A program made the position numbers and the translations under genes. Below, piece by piece: positions 35,919 through 46,914 of a stretch of 64,000 bases of DNA. Numbering within the stretch: the first letter of the stretch is position 1; each line of letters starts with the position of its first letter. The stretch is from contig KV419413.1 of the NCBI GenBank assembly GCA_001630475.1, positions 230,787-294,786 of the forward strand. Reading direction: 5' to 3'. The notes below the pieces were generated by a model that had not been told where the DNA came from, made no database searches, and saw only the letters and a program-made list of their open reading frames with translations. The DNA comes from Sistotremastrum niveocremeum HHB9708. Lineage: Eukaryota; Basidiomycota; Agaricomycetes; Sistotremastrales; Sistotremastraceae.

Positions 35919-38459
35919 GAGGTCACGGCTTGGGAGAGAGCCTTGGAAGCGAAGGCGCGAGTCTGGCTCGCTATCAAGCTCGGCTGCTATTGAATTTAGG
36001 CTATGACGCACGGGTCGAGTGCCAAATTGAGCTTGAGGGATATTAGGGTATTAGAGGCGATAAATATGTTCGTCGCCGGTCGATACAAAGTTGTTAAAAG
36101 AGTGTCGTGCGTCGTCGTCGTCGTCGGTGAGGAGAAAGGAGCTGAACGGAAGCGAAAAAGTTTTGGCTGTCGCCGTCACACTCGCGCCTGACACCAATGG
36201 TTGCAATCCCCACACTGCATCCACCGCACGATTTGAACACGCTTCCATGATCATCATCGCCGCCGCAACACATCCAATAATCATTAAATAATATTCCATC
36301 AAAGACGGCACCGACGTTTGCGGTCTCACAAAAATATGGACAATTATCGGAGTTTCAAACTCGTGCCTTGATAAAGCTTTGTTCAGTTTCTGGTTGATCC
36401 CGCATGTTCCCCTGAATTTAGGTTGCATCCGGAAAATACTTCAGCATTTGAGGGCATGAAAATCCCCTTTGAATCTTGCGTATGTGTCTGTCAGAGGACC
36501 TCGGGACCCGGGACGGACTGCTACTTGGACTCGACTACGTCGTCGACGTAACGACGTTATTAATCTATCACGGACGAACCGCGAGAAGCTGCAGAAGTTG
36601 ATGCATGCACATTGATCTCTTAGCACTTGCCTCGTGAACCCCATCAGCACAGGACAGCTTTTATGCTATATACAGCAGTGTTTTATTCTCAGGAAACTCA
36701 GCACTGTCGAACGCCAGCGTCATCTCATGCCTTCATCTTGATGAACTAATCCAATGTACGGCTCGGGATTGTCGGCGCCGCAGTCCTGGCACACTATACG
36801 CATACGAGGTCAGGCTGATACATCATCTTCCGTCAACTCTATCCGTATCGCACCTGCCCCGTCGCAATGAACTCTGCGTTGATATTCGTGCGCCAACTAA
36901 AGCTCTCGCAGAGCAAGATGCTATATCTCTTGGTCTCACGACCCTATGTCTACAGATTGACCTATTGTAAGACAATACGTTAACTCAAGCCAGGTTTCGC
37001 TCATCGCTTGAATGTAACCCTGCAGCACGCAGCTTTAACTGGCAAGGACAGCAATGTCCAACCTCATTTCACCATCAATTATCGATAGCAACAACTCCGC
37101 TTCGTCCTCCACATAGCAGATCGTAGGGCATTTCCTCTAGACTTGTGCGAAATCCCAGGCGGACAGCCTACCTTTCACGCAAAAAAGGGGCGTCAGTTTG
37201 ATCCCAAGACTTGAATAGGTTTGATGGCGAGCCGCACATTCTCCTCATGTCTAACACGATAGACAAGTACGCAATCTAATCGTTATTCGTCCTCTGCATC
37301 ACTCATTGATGTGCTCATTGGCCATTTCAACAACAGTTCACAGCCGTCGACGAGTCCCTATTCTCCCCTTCCCCAACTAAACCTTTCCATGGCGCGCTCT
37401 ACGTACCACGATTTGAAAAGGAAAATCTAACAAAACGATGACCCTTCCTCTCCTACAAGTCTCCCAAAACTCTCACATCCAAACCATAATTCCAATACTC
37501 GAATCCTGGATTTCTTTTGGTGGTCGGAAATTTGCCGAATGCCAAGGTTATGGAGACGTCAAAGTGTCTTTTCGAGACCATCTGCCCCCGATCTCCTCCA
37601 TGTGTATCGGCCGGTTGGTCAGATAGTATCCGCCTTTGAACTTCGAAAGTTCCACTGCCATGTTGACCTGACATATGAATCTCAAACGAAAGAACCTTGA
37701 TTGAACGATTGATCCACACCGCGCTTGCATTGCGATTCCATCAACGCACGCCTCTATTTATATCCCTCTGAGCACACTTTTCAAAACAATTATCAAGAGT
37801 ACGTAGAGGTGCGCGAAATTTATCCCTTCCGGGCCGGTCTCGGCCCATCGGGATTATCGGAGCCTTCGGTTTCAGCATGCCAAAAATGGAAGGCTTCCGT
37901 CGATCATCGATCGTCGCCTCTCGGAGCACCCCTTGAATATTTTGCACCACTTTTGCACCATATGACTTTTCGGCCTTCAACCTTATTCTCCTATCTATTC
38001 ACGGCTATCCGGCACAACGAAAAATTTTCATGGCTTATTACTAGTTATTAGACAGTATCGCGATGCGTAGAGCCGGAACGCTTGACTGATACTCGGAAGC
38101 CTCGATCTTTTCCGATCTGTACTTATCAGGCTCTCACCGAAAAATTTATAATCGAGTCTTCGGGAGGGCTCAAGGGCAGTCCCTCCGCCGTCACTTCCCA
38201 CCAAAGGAAACGAAGGACACTCAATCCGGCACATCTCTTGCCCCGCGTCCTATGGTCGGTCAAATTACATCCGCGAAGTCTTGAGTTTCTGACGACCGAC
38301 CGATTCTACAGTCATGACTGTTTCACTCGAAGGAGCACCATCTGCATCTCATATCCTTCCTCATACCGGCGAGTTCGAGAACGTCGGAATAGTCCTCTCA
38401 AAGGATCACAAATCCTTCGAGTAGACCCTCTAGAAAACTTCGCTCAGAATCCATCTCAG
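35919..38459. other. Gene-free stretch before the Gag fossils
   Basis: 5' flank of the TBC gene (a run of GAC/GTC triplets near 36108-36125 on the presumed 5' UTR) followed by about 2 kb in which I find no coding exon, no terminal repeat pair and no RNA gene. Open frames of up to about 135 codons show no domain. Confidence 0.5.
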
Positions 38460-39255
38460 ATCCAGGAAACTCGACGAGATCACTTATAGGCAAGAGATAA
38501 CGCCTCCGGCACCTCCGGTAGTCGACTCGAAGTCATCTAATTATGAAGTCTGGAGAGAGAAGGACGAAGCCGCGAAAGATCAGATTATCGGGAACATCTC
38601 AGACGATCTAGCAATCGTTCTTCGCACCGAAGCTACTGCCTCGGGAATGTAGAAGAAGCTCGTCGGAATCTTCGAAGCGCCAGATCGGACGAAAAAATCG
38701 CTGCTTTTACAGCGATATAAGGAGTTGCGTTATGTCGATGGCTCATCGATGCGCTCCTATATTTTGAAGCTGGACACGATTCGCCGAGAGCTGGCAAAGC
38801 AACAGCTGCATGTCTCGGACGAGCGCTACGTAGCTCGTCTGTTGTATTTCCTTCCAGAATCATGGAATCAGATCGTGCTTCTCTGTCGTTCTCCTCCACG
38901 ATCTGCGAACGAGGTCAAGCGGATATTAATCGAGGAAGAAGAAAGCCGCGTTCGTCAGGGGATATTTCCAGAAGTCACAGTCAACTCTCGACCTCATGAA
39001 CCCCCTGCAGCTACACCCGAACCAAGCAACCCTCCAGCTTCGGCACCCAAGACGGTCCCGTCTGTCAGCGATCAAAGTGTTCCTGACTCGGAGGAGCCAA
39101 CTGGAGAGCCAACTGGAGACCTTTCGCGAGCTCCGCGAAGGAAGAAGCGAGCGTTCTGCACTTTCTGTGGACGTAATGGGCACAAAATATCCAGTTGTTG
39201 GGCTCTTGAGGAAGCCCATGATCATCAGCTATGGAGCAGAGGTTGGTATGGCTGA
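38460..39255 (+). mobile_element. Ty1/copia-type Gag fossil 1 (broken)
   Basis: Remnant of a Gag gene of the LTR/copia kind. Recognisable parts are the copia Gag core (LRYVDGSSMRSY region) and a CCHC zinc knuckle near the end. It is closest to fossil 2 next door. It appears broken, with roughly one or two breaks and a decayed beginning. No protease, integrase, reverse transcriptase or LTR is visible on either side. Likely old, because only the Gag part survives and it has drifted well away from fossil 2. Confidence 0.75.
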
Positions 39256-39963
39256 GAGCCTGAGACCAGAGACATGGACAGATGGGATTCAATTGGATGG
39301 AGACCTTCTGATAGTGGCATACATCGGTCTTCCTCTCGCCAGCTTTCTGGGACGGGCCGGAGATACTCAGTGAAGGAGAACCATTGAGGAGTGGCGATAA
39401 ATTCACACCAGCGGGCAAGCCAGCGGGGTTAAGGATTTCCCCACGAAATTCTTACCAGAATGTTATAATATATTTATGCATGCATGTAATTTGGTCGAAT
39501 CCTACGAAGTACCAGTACACCCAAGTCACCCTGCTGGATGAACTGGTAGATTTGCCTGCATCGGCGCGCATGTACTGCAAGGACTACTGTAGCACTCCTA
39601 AATTAATCTCGCCGATCGCCCGGGCCGACGGCTACTAGGAGTCATGCCGCCATTTCGGCATCCCCTTATGTAGCCGATCATGCATACCCAAAATGCAACT
39701 CCCTTGTGTTTTCAGGAGCCTCAGGCTTGTGTGTCTCACAATTCTCTCCTGTCGCAATAAACTTATAATCACAGAGGTTTCACTAGGGGGTCTTCCGGAG
39801 AGCCTTTCAATCTTTCCGGCACAAGTCATCCAAAGAGTCTTCGATCCACTCCGAATCTTTGCCCCTCCAGTTCAAGTTAGCTCTTGGAATTATCTGGTCA
39901 GTAGAATCACGCTCGTGGCCACTGTGTTTTGACTCTATACGGATTTTGACCAGACCTCGAGTA

Positions 39964-40893
39964 ATGGCCTTGATCCCGCACTCCACCACCGACGCCTTAG
40001 CGCCTCCCTTTGGAGAGTTTAAGGCTATCGGAGGGGGTCTGACAAGAGAGGATAATGCCTTCACTTGGGATCTGTGGAAATCCGCAATGATTTCCTGGCT
40101 CAAGTTACGGAAACTCGACAAAATCACTCTTGGACAGGAACTGAAGTCATTCGACAGCGAGTCTGCTGCTTACAGACTCTGGCAAGACAAAGACGAAGCG
40201 GCCAAGGACCAAATCGTTGGGAACCTGTCTGACGAACTGGCCGACTTCGTTCGCGGCGAAACCACAGCTGCAGGAATTTGGTCAAAAATCATCGCCGTAT
40301 TCGACGCCCCCGATAAGGCTCAGCAAGAGTTACTCGTTCGCCGCTATAACGAGCTACGATACGTCGACGGGTCGTCCATGCGCTCTTACCTCATCAAGCT
40401 GGACGTGACTCGCCGCGATTTGAAGAAACAACAAATCGACATCACAGACGAGAACCACGCCCATCGTCTCTACAGTCATCTTCCCCCGTCATGGAGCAAC
40501 ACTGCCCTCATCTGCAGTATGTTCCGAAGATCCCCGAGCGATGTTAAGCGTGTTTTACTCGAAGAAGAAGAAGTCCGAGTTAGGAGAGACCCACTGACGG
40601 AGGCTCTCGCAGCTGAACCTCAGGCATATCATCCAGTCTTTCACTATCAGTTCCAGTTCCAACCCCTCGCAGCAACAGGGGCTCACCACGCTCCCGGTAT
40701 TCCTGGGGTGCGGGAGCCCAGGATAGTGCTCTCGAAAGCAGAGCGAAGGAGCCTCCAACATTTGCTCGAGAATTCTCGAGTGTCTCAAGCCGTGTGTACT
40801 CATTGTGGGCGCAGGGGTCACAGGGCAACCAAGTGTAAGGCTCCTGGCGGAGCCCATTATGTGCCGGGATGGAACCAATGGCGTCGAAACTGA
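39964..40893 (+). mobile_element. Ty1/copia-type Gag fossil 2 (looks whole as a stand-alone Gag)
   Basis: Copia-type Gag of 309 codons: an N-terminal part, the Gag core with the LRYVDGSSMRSY and SHLPPSW blocks, a variable proline/alanine-rich linker and a CCHC zinc knuckle (C-x2-C-x4-H-x4-C) close to the end. It looks whole as a Gag but stands alone. Nothing of the pol part and no LTRs are found within several kb, so the parent element is long gone. Whether the host has kept it for its own use cannot be told from one genome. Confidence 0.8.
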
Positions 40894-41670
40894 TCATTCT
40901 TACGTTTGCGCGAAAGAATAGCTTTGAATGGACAAAACTAATGGTCATTCGAGCCACTGTCTTACATTATTATATAAGTTGACCTATCAAGTACTAAGTA
41001 GTAAATTATATTTATTGAGTTATCTCCTACAAGAGCGGTTGACAGTGAAACTGCATGTAAGCTAGCTCGAAGCAAGCCATCTACTAGGAAAAATTAGTAA
41101 ATGGAAATTCCTCACGAAGGCTGTAGCATACATACGGACCTATGCGAAAGTGCCCGAGCCGTGGCTGATGATCTGCGTGCGCCAGTTCCATCGAGAGTGG
41201 TCCATCATAGCTTCGGCCGATTTACATGTCAGGCACAATAAACCCCGAAAATTCGGGAGAAATTCGCCACATTACCGCACGAACGGCGACGACTCATAAA
41301 GGCCTTGACGACGGCTAAAAACCTTATCAGATTCGTTATAGCAAGCAAGACGGTCCGTGCTTACGGATAAATTGAGCCATCCCACTTTCTGCTGCCCTCA
41401 TCACTTCCTGCGAGAAATCGACAAGTGACAAGCCTTCTCAACCAGTAGATCCAGTCTTGACAAAACCGCTCATACTACTGTAAGATATCTTTATAGGTCG
41501 TATGCTCAGATCGCGAATTCCACTCACACTCAGCTTGCAGTGTCACGGTAAATCTGCTCCTCGGGCATCGCCTTTGCGTAAAAGCTTGTTAAGCTCTCTT
41601 TCGTTGTCGTGAGTGCCTAACGGGGTCTTCAGGAGCTTGTGCCTGATTGCTTTCGAGTTATCAGTATCAA
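40894..41670. other. Spacers between the Gag fossils
   Basis: This 0.8-kb spacer and the similar one at 39256-39963 hold no pol-like sequence, no LTR pair and no other gene. They are about equal in length, which fits a tandem arrangement. Confidence 0.5.
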
Positions 41671-42585
41671 ATGACTTCCATCTCGGCGGCAGACCCACCT
41701 GTCGCGCAACCTCCCATTCAACTACTACAACCTACCAATGCGGCTTCGACGAGCTCTGCGGACGGCATTAAGCTGACATGCAACAACTGGGTTGTCTGCA
41801 AAGCCGACATGATGAAACGACTCCAAGCTGAAGGATTGTGGGATGTAACAACCGGAGCGGAGAAGAAGCCACCGGGTACTGAAGTCACCCCTGAGCTAGT
41901 GCTCTGGGTCGAGAAAGACATGAGGGCAATGACGAAGCTCATGCAGAACATGGCCAACGTGTACACACTCGATGCTTTCAAGGAGAGAAGGGCGGCGAAG
42001 ATGTGGGAGAATCTTCTGGAGCTTTTCGAATCGCCGAACCCCCCTCTTCTTCGAGAATATCACAGCCTTCAATATGTCGAGGCAGCTTCACTGGAGGCTC
42101 ACTGCCTGCGTCTGGACTTCTGTCGTCTTCGATTAGAGGGGCTGAATCGTCCTATCAGTGACGAAGTTCACCTCACTCGCCTCCTCAGCTCCCTCCCTCC
42201 CTCTTGGACGTTCGTTAGGGATTTCTGCCAGCGGCGGAACATTGCCATCGGAGAGATTGGGCAAATATTACTGGAAGAAGAAGCAAATCGTCAGGAGGAC
42301 GCGATACGTGAGGCGCGCAACTTCAACGCCAGACACCAGAGTAGGAGCAGCGCATCTCGTCGTAGAGGGTCGACTGAAGGTCATCGAACGGGTACGAGAG
42401 CTGCGACGAGAGCAAGTACCTTCGCCAGAGAACGAGCGGACCGACGAAACCCAGGCCCTGCACCCTACGAACTCTTCTGCACCCACTGTCGACGCAATGG
42501 GCACAGAGCAGTTAATTGTCGAGCACCTGGAGGCAATCGGGAAAGACAGCGTTCAGAACGACGTCGCCACACGAACCCTCACTGA
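41671..42585 (+). mobile_element. Ty1/copia-type Gag fossil 3 (looks whole, most divergent)
   Basis: Third Gag of the same orientation and size class (304 codons), much more divergent: the LRYVDGSS block reads LQYVEAAS, while the SLPPSW block, the LLEEEA block and a CCHC zinc knuckle (CTHCRRNGHRAVNC) remain. The stretch before the knuckle is Arg/Ser-rich. It looks whole as a stand-alone Gag, with no pol part or LTR. The divergence from fossils 1 and 2 suggests either a separate old insertion or a very old duplication. Confidence 0.78.
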
Positions 42586-43391
42586 CAGTAGACCCCAAAG
42601 AGCTAGCAAAAACGTCGAGAGCGGTGAGGCCAGCGCTGACTCAGCAAGCCTGGGAACCTTACAATTAGCGATGAGCTTTCGGCTCTGACGCTCGATTTAT
42701 TTCGGATCGTACAAGTACAACTGTAGTACATAAACGTATCATCCGCCAATGTATATGTGAGGCTGATCCATATAGGCTTCGAATATTATGTTAGCAAGAT
42801 GTCCAAGTCGGTCCGTCAATCCAGACTCAATCCAAATTCACTCTCCAGTCTCACACGAATAAGGGCGTCAAATGGCCAGAAAAGCAGGTCGATCTGTTGC
42901 GAGCTCAGATCCAAGAAGAGAGGACGTCAGAGGTACTTTCTCTCCCGAAGAATCCGGGATGATCATGAGGCTACTCGTCCCAAACGGCACGGTTTGACCA
43001 GTCTCAGGATGAGGTGGGTAGCCGGTATGAACACGGATCGCGAGCGCTCTCGATAAAGGACGGGGGGGGGGGACTGCGGGCGGTAGAGTCAGAGAGACAG
43101 GTGTCAATCAACCGGTATGGAAGTAGACCACCGATGCCTCGCACGTCGATTAAAGATATCGATTCGCAGGTATAAGGAGCCCAAATGCACGGGTCGAATG
43201 CATGTGTCCAAGAGAACGTAGGGGTAGGTGCCTGCAATACCAACGGTAGACCGCAGTGGTTTTGATAGAACAACTTGGTAGGATTGGAGAAGGACAGGCG
43301 AACCGACCACGGGAAAAGTTAAGAACGTGGTAAAAAGACCGACGGCAGGTACCAAGATGAGGACAAGAATTGAGATATATTCCATCACCCG
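42586..43391. other. Gene-free stretch
   Basis: Convergent region between Gag fossil 3 and the next minus-strand gene. Contains a run of ten G at about 43063. A 94-codon hydrophobic open frame on the minus strand (43388-43104), starting just after the stop of the membrane protein gene, is probably its 3' UTR. Confidence 0.45.
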
Positions 43392-44372
43392 CTACGAGCC
43401 GTCCAGTTCGAGCTGATTGGTTAGGCCAGATGGCAAAGCGGTCTCTGCAACAGCAGAGAACAGCTGTTCTCGAGTAGGTCCGCGTCTCGGAACTGCTTCG
43501 CCGTCGAAGACCCCAAACCCCATATCCTCGTCGCTCTCCTCCTCCTCAGCTTCATCCAAGAGCGGAGGCACCTCGTCTAGCAGGCTATCCTCAGAGTCTC
43601 CCAGTGGCATAGCATCCCTTTCCGGCGGTCTAAGCGACCCAGAAGAGAGCCTCTGGTTAAGTTCTGTCATTTTTATGTGCAACTGAGCGTTGGCATCTTC
43701 TAGCGCATGATGGAACAGGAAATCCATACTTTGAATTTCAGGTTCTGGGTTGTCGATTACAGTGGATGGGAAGGAGGATGCGGTCGTAGAGTCTTGCGTA
43801 TCGAGAGCGTGAGCCGCGCTATCAGGATAGGGGCGTGGGGTTTCTCTGAGTGAATGGAATTTGGCGAGATTGGAGTAAAGCTCTGCCTCGCGAGCTGCCA
43901 GTCGCGCTTGCTCAACAGCAAGCTCAGCTTGTTTGAGAGCCACATCAAGTTTCTCCTCCTTCAATCGTAGTAGCGATCGCTCATTCGTCTCATCTATAAC
44001 TTCAGGAACGGATTCTTCCGCCCCCTGTTCATCGCTGACGTCTTGGACAGCGTATCGGTCTTCGTAGTAGTGTTCCGAGTGAACGATAGGAACTATCGGG
44101 AGACGACTGAGAGTCAGAACGCAAGATGTGCAGAGACAACACCCACCTAGGAGAGTCGCTAAGATCACCCCAACAACAATGCCACTCATAAAGTTGGTCA
44201 CGCCCATGTAGCTGAGTTTCCCGGCCCAAGGACATGGTGGACATCCAGTGGGGGTTGGGAAGGAAAATGTAGATTTCGTAACGAATAAGACTTGTGCAAG
44301 ACTGAAGCCAAAAGTCACGATAAAGGCGATCGCAGCCAGAATCCAGAAGAATGAGGTTCTATAGGATGCCAT
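43392..44372 (-). CDS. Two-TM membrane protein with coiled coil
   Basis: Single open frame of 326 aa. Two hydrophobic segments lie near the N terminus (about 8-31, FWILAAIAFIVTFGFSLAQV; about 60-85, FMSGIVVGVILATLLGGCC), followed by a long hydrophilic tail with a Glu/Ala/Leu-rich coiled coil (about 130-175, LKEEKLDVALKQAELAVEQ) and a strongly acidic part near the C terminus (DEAEEEESDEDMGFG). The ATG at 44372 is the first in frame, but open, coding-like sequence continues about 25 codons upstream without an ATG, so a short upstream exon may be missing. I do not recognise the family. It is unrelated in sequence to the neighbouring Gag fossils. Confidence 0.7.
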   Translation of the reverse strand: MASYRTSFFWILAAIAFIVTFGFSLAQVLFVTKSTFSFPTPTGCPPCPWAGKLSYMGVTNFMSGIVVGVILATLLGGCCLCTSCVLTLSRLPIVPIVHSEHYYEDRYAVQDVSDEQGAEESVPEVIDETNERSLLRLKEEKLDVALKQAELAVEQARLAAREAELYSNLAKFHSLRETPRPYPDSAAHALDTQDSTTASSFPSTVIDNPEPEIQSMDFLFHHALEDANAQLHIKMTELNQRLSSGSLRPPERDAMPLGDSEDSLLDEVPPLLDEAEEEESDEDMGFGVFDGEAVPRRGPTREQLFSAVAETALPSGLTNQLELDGS

Positions 44373-44617
44373 TCGAGCCGCACCGTTGATAACGTTTTGG
44401 AATTGGGATCTGGTGGCCGTGGTAGCCCAATGCCAGGGTGGTCGAGAGCAGTGAGAGCAGATTCATCAGGGGCTGAGGGAGTCCAGCGTCGTTCGCAGAT
44501 CCGGTCTCCGATCCGGGCGTTTCTTTGGAAATTCAGTAAACCTGAACTCAGAGTATTGTTTATTGTGGCGAGTCTGTGCGGTGCTACTTTTCGTTTGGCG
44601 TGTAATATGGTACAGGT

Positions 44618-46275
44618 TTAAAATTGCAATATATACAGTTCAGGAAAACTGCGAACATCGTGATGTCTCACATACACTCGCCCATACACTTCATCGATCC
44701 CCAGGATATATAACTTTGAGAATGAAAACATATCCGGACAATTCGGCCCAAGACTCATCCGTATCCATTTAGCACTACCTTGGGAAGGATTAACCAGGAA
44801 GAAATTGAATGTGTCATGCTGACGATCCAGGTATGCGAGCATACGTCTTCCGGCGATGCCCTGGATATTCCTTTCAGGGACGGGTGGGACCGACATACAT
44901 ACGGGTTGAGTTTCATCGTCTTCAGTGATCATCGTTGCTTGAAAGCGATAATTCAAATGTGACATGATGTTGGCGACAGCGACGTCTTGGCCGCCTAGAC
45001 TATCGACAGAATAAAGTGCTAGAGTCGGAATGGAGTCGAATTCTGAGAGTCTTTGACCACGCAACAGCTGGACGATTTTGAAAGGTGAGATGATGATTTC
45101 TGGCCACGAGTCAGGGTCCCACGCTGGACTAGGAAGATTGGAAAGTGTATGCGGGAGGGGAAGCTTGTACATCCAGCTCTGGCCATCTATTTCCGCTGAG
45201 ATGACGACCGTTCGTTGGGAAGATTGAATATGTCCGTCACGTAATCTTATTTTCTGCCGCCATATGTTGAGCTTCATTTTTTCAATAGACAAGTTATTAG
45301 TGAAATTACCTTCCGCGGGAATTGACAGGAAGCGCTGTCAGAGGCTTCGGTTTCACACACTATGACTTTGGCTCCCTTCAACCGACGCCAATCCATTAAT
45401 GCGAAACAGGCACAATTGGGGCTCGACGAATTGTCTCGATCGAGAGAGAAAAGGGCAAGAAAATCTCCTTTGAGTGAGGCCCGAAGATTCGTACATTCTT
45501 CCGTAAATTCCGGTACAGCGAAAGTCTTCAGGATACATGTCTCCAGGTGAATTTCAGCCCGTGCCACAGCACTTCGTATGATACGAATTTGAATAATGGA
45601 TATCGTCCTAAGGCAGTAAATCAACTGAAGCCGAGTCCTTGCGGAATGATATTGAGACCTACATGTGAGTTATGGGTGTCCGTTGGCAAGATTCTCCATT
45701 CTCTACAACAGCTATGCGGATGTAGTCAGCCGCGCCGTCGTCGGCTACCGCGAACGCTCTCCAATTCTTCCATGAGAGGAGATATGATGCTGCTGGGGAG
45801 CTCGAAATCAGTAGCCTAAGCCACAGATAATCATCCTGCTCAAATACTGCCAATTCGTTCCCTGGCACGATGTATCGGAGGGAGCCACCCGTGATTGGAA
45901 GATGAAGATAATGCGAGCTGGGCCCTTCGGCAACTCTGCGAACGTATAATGGATCAACAGATTCTTGACTCCAGCGCTCTTGAATATGTTTCGCTCTGAG
46001 TGCAAGGGGCAACAATGCATCCAGCGGCGCTGTCTCTAGCGTGATGCCGGTTGCGAAGGGAAGGCGGTATCTGTCATGAGAATTGGACCAGGCTGAGCGA
46101 AATCTCTGGATGATGTAGTATAAACGTCTTGATGTCTATGTTTCGGAGTCAAAGGGGGTATGGATATATCGGAATCACGAATACTAACACAAGCAAAGCT
46201 GGCAATATCATCGATCGAGGAGCCATAAATGATGGCTAAAATGAGTTCGGTGGGCAAATCAACGAGATGAGGCAT
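44618..46275 (-). CDS. F-box protein with propeller-like C-terminal region
   Basis: Predicted SCF ubiquitin-ligase receptor of a type distinct from the five-gene array. Exons 46275-46189, 46135-45663, 45571-45310 and 45253-44618 give 485 aa. The protein opens at once with the F-box (MPHLVDLPTELILAIIYGSS, IDDIASFAC), whose end lies after the first intron (TSRRLYYIIQRF). The rest consists of repeated WxxW/DxDDYLWLRLL-like strands (VFEQDDYLWLRL, AFAVADDGAADYIRIAVV, FLALFSLDRDNSSS, RMLAYLDRQHDTFNFFLV) that suggest a beta-propeller, as in other agaric F-box proteins starting this way. All junctions keep frame. The target is unknown. Confidence 0.82.
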
Positions 46276-46914
46276 GTAAGATGAAGTTCGGGAAGAGATA
46301 AAGAACTCGATGCTTCCCGAGACATGAAAAGCAGCGACATTTTATTAAGAGTTGGCATCCTGCAGGAACGGAGGTCTCGGAATTCGCCGATTCATGTGCC
46401 GCAGAGAGAAAGCTCCACTCTTACGTAATCCTACTCAACTCAATTCAACTGAAGCGCTGCTTTCAATAGTTTGAAGCTTGAATACTGGTTTGACACTCTT
46501 TCTACGGTGTATCTCATGCAGAACTTCCACTATGAGCAAGCTTCTTATCTCCAAATTAAACATACCGAGCCCGCGATTCAATCTTTGACAAGCCGCTTCA
46601 ATCGGAACCTGGGCTCTTTCAACTCGGCCCCCCCAAAAGAGGCAGATGTAGCCTGATAAGATTAGGTTACGAGACTATCTTGACCCTCTTTCGCAATCTC
46701 CACCTGAAAATTTAACCTCGGGACGTCATCAGGACTCCGTGTAACCTGGAGGGCCCGATAGCGACTCGGCCCCTTGGGTCATTACACCCTCCGGTGGGAG
46801 ATAGGAGCGCGGACCAAGGACTGAGGGCGTCGAACGTTCCACATGTGTTCCGTCACGAGTTATCGATCGTTCTGCCCTCATGATGTTAGAACATTGAGGG
46901 CTTTGGATATGATC
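46276..46914. other. Gene-free stretch
   Basis: 5' flank of the F-box gene and 3' flank of the next minus-strand gene. Nothing else recognised. Confidence 0.5.

Noticed and set aside
36051-36428. 125-codon minus-strand frame upstream of the SH3-TBC gene, considered as an extra first exon
   Set aside because: No splice pair joins it in frame to the SH3 exon without crossing stops; the repeated GAC triplets and composition fit a 5' UTR.
43104-43388. 94-codon hydrophobic minus-strand frame just after the membrane protein gene
   Set aside because: Starts 4 bases past the stop of that gene and has no support beyond hydrophobicity; more likely 3' UTR.
36000-43391. Search for LTRs, primer-binding sites or pol-like sequence around the Gag fossils
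   Set aside because: No direct terminal repeat pair and no RT, integrase or protease similarity could be found by eye on either strand.
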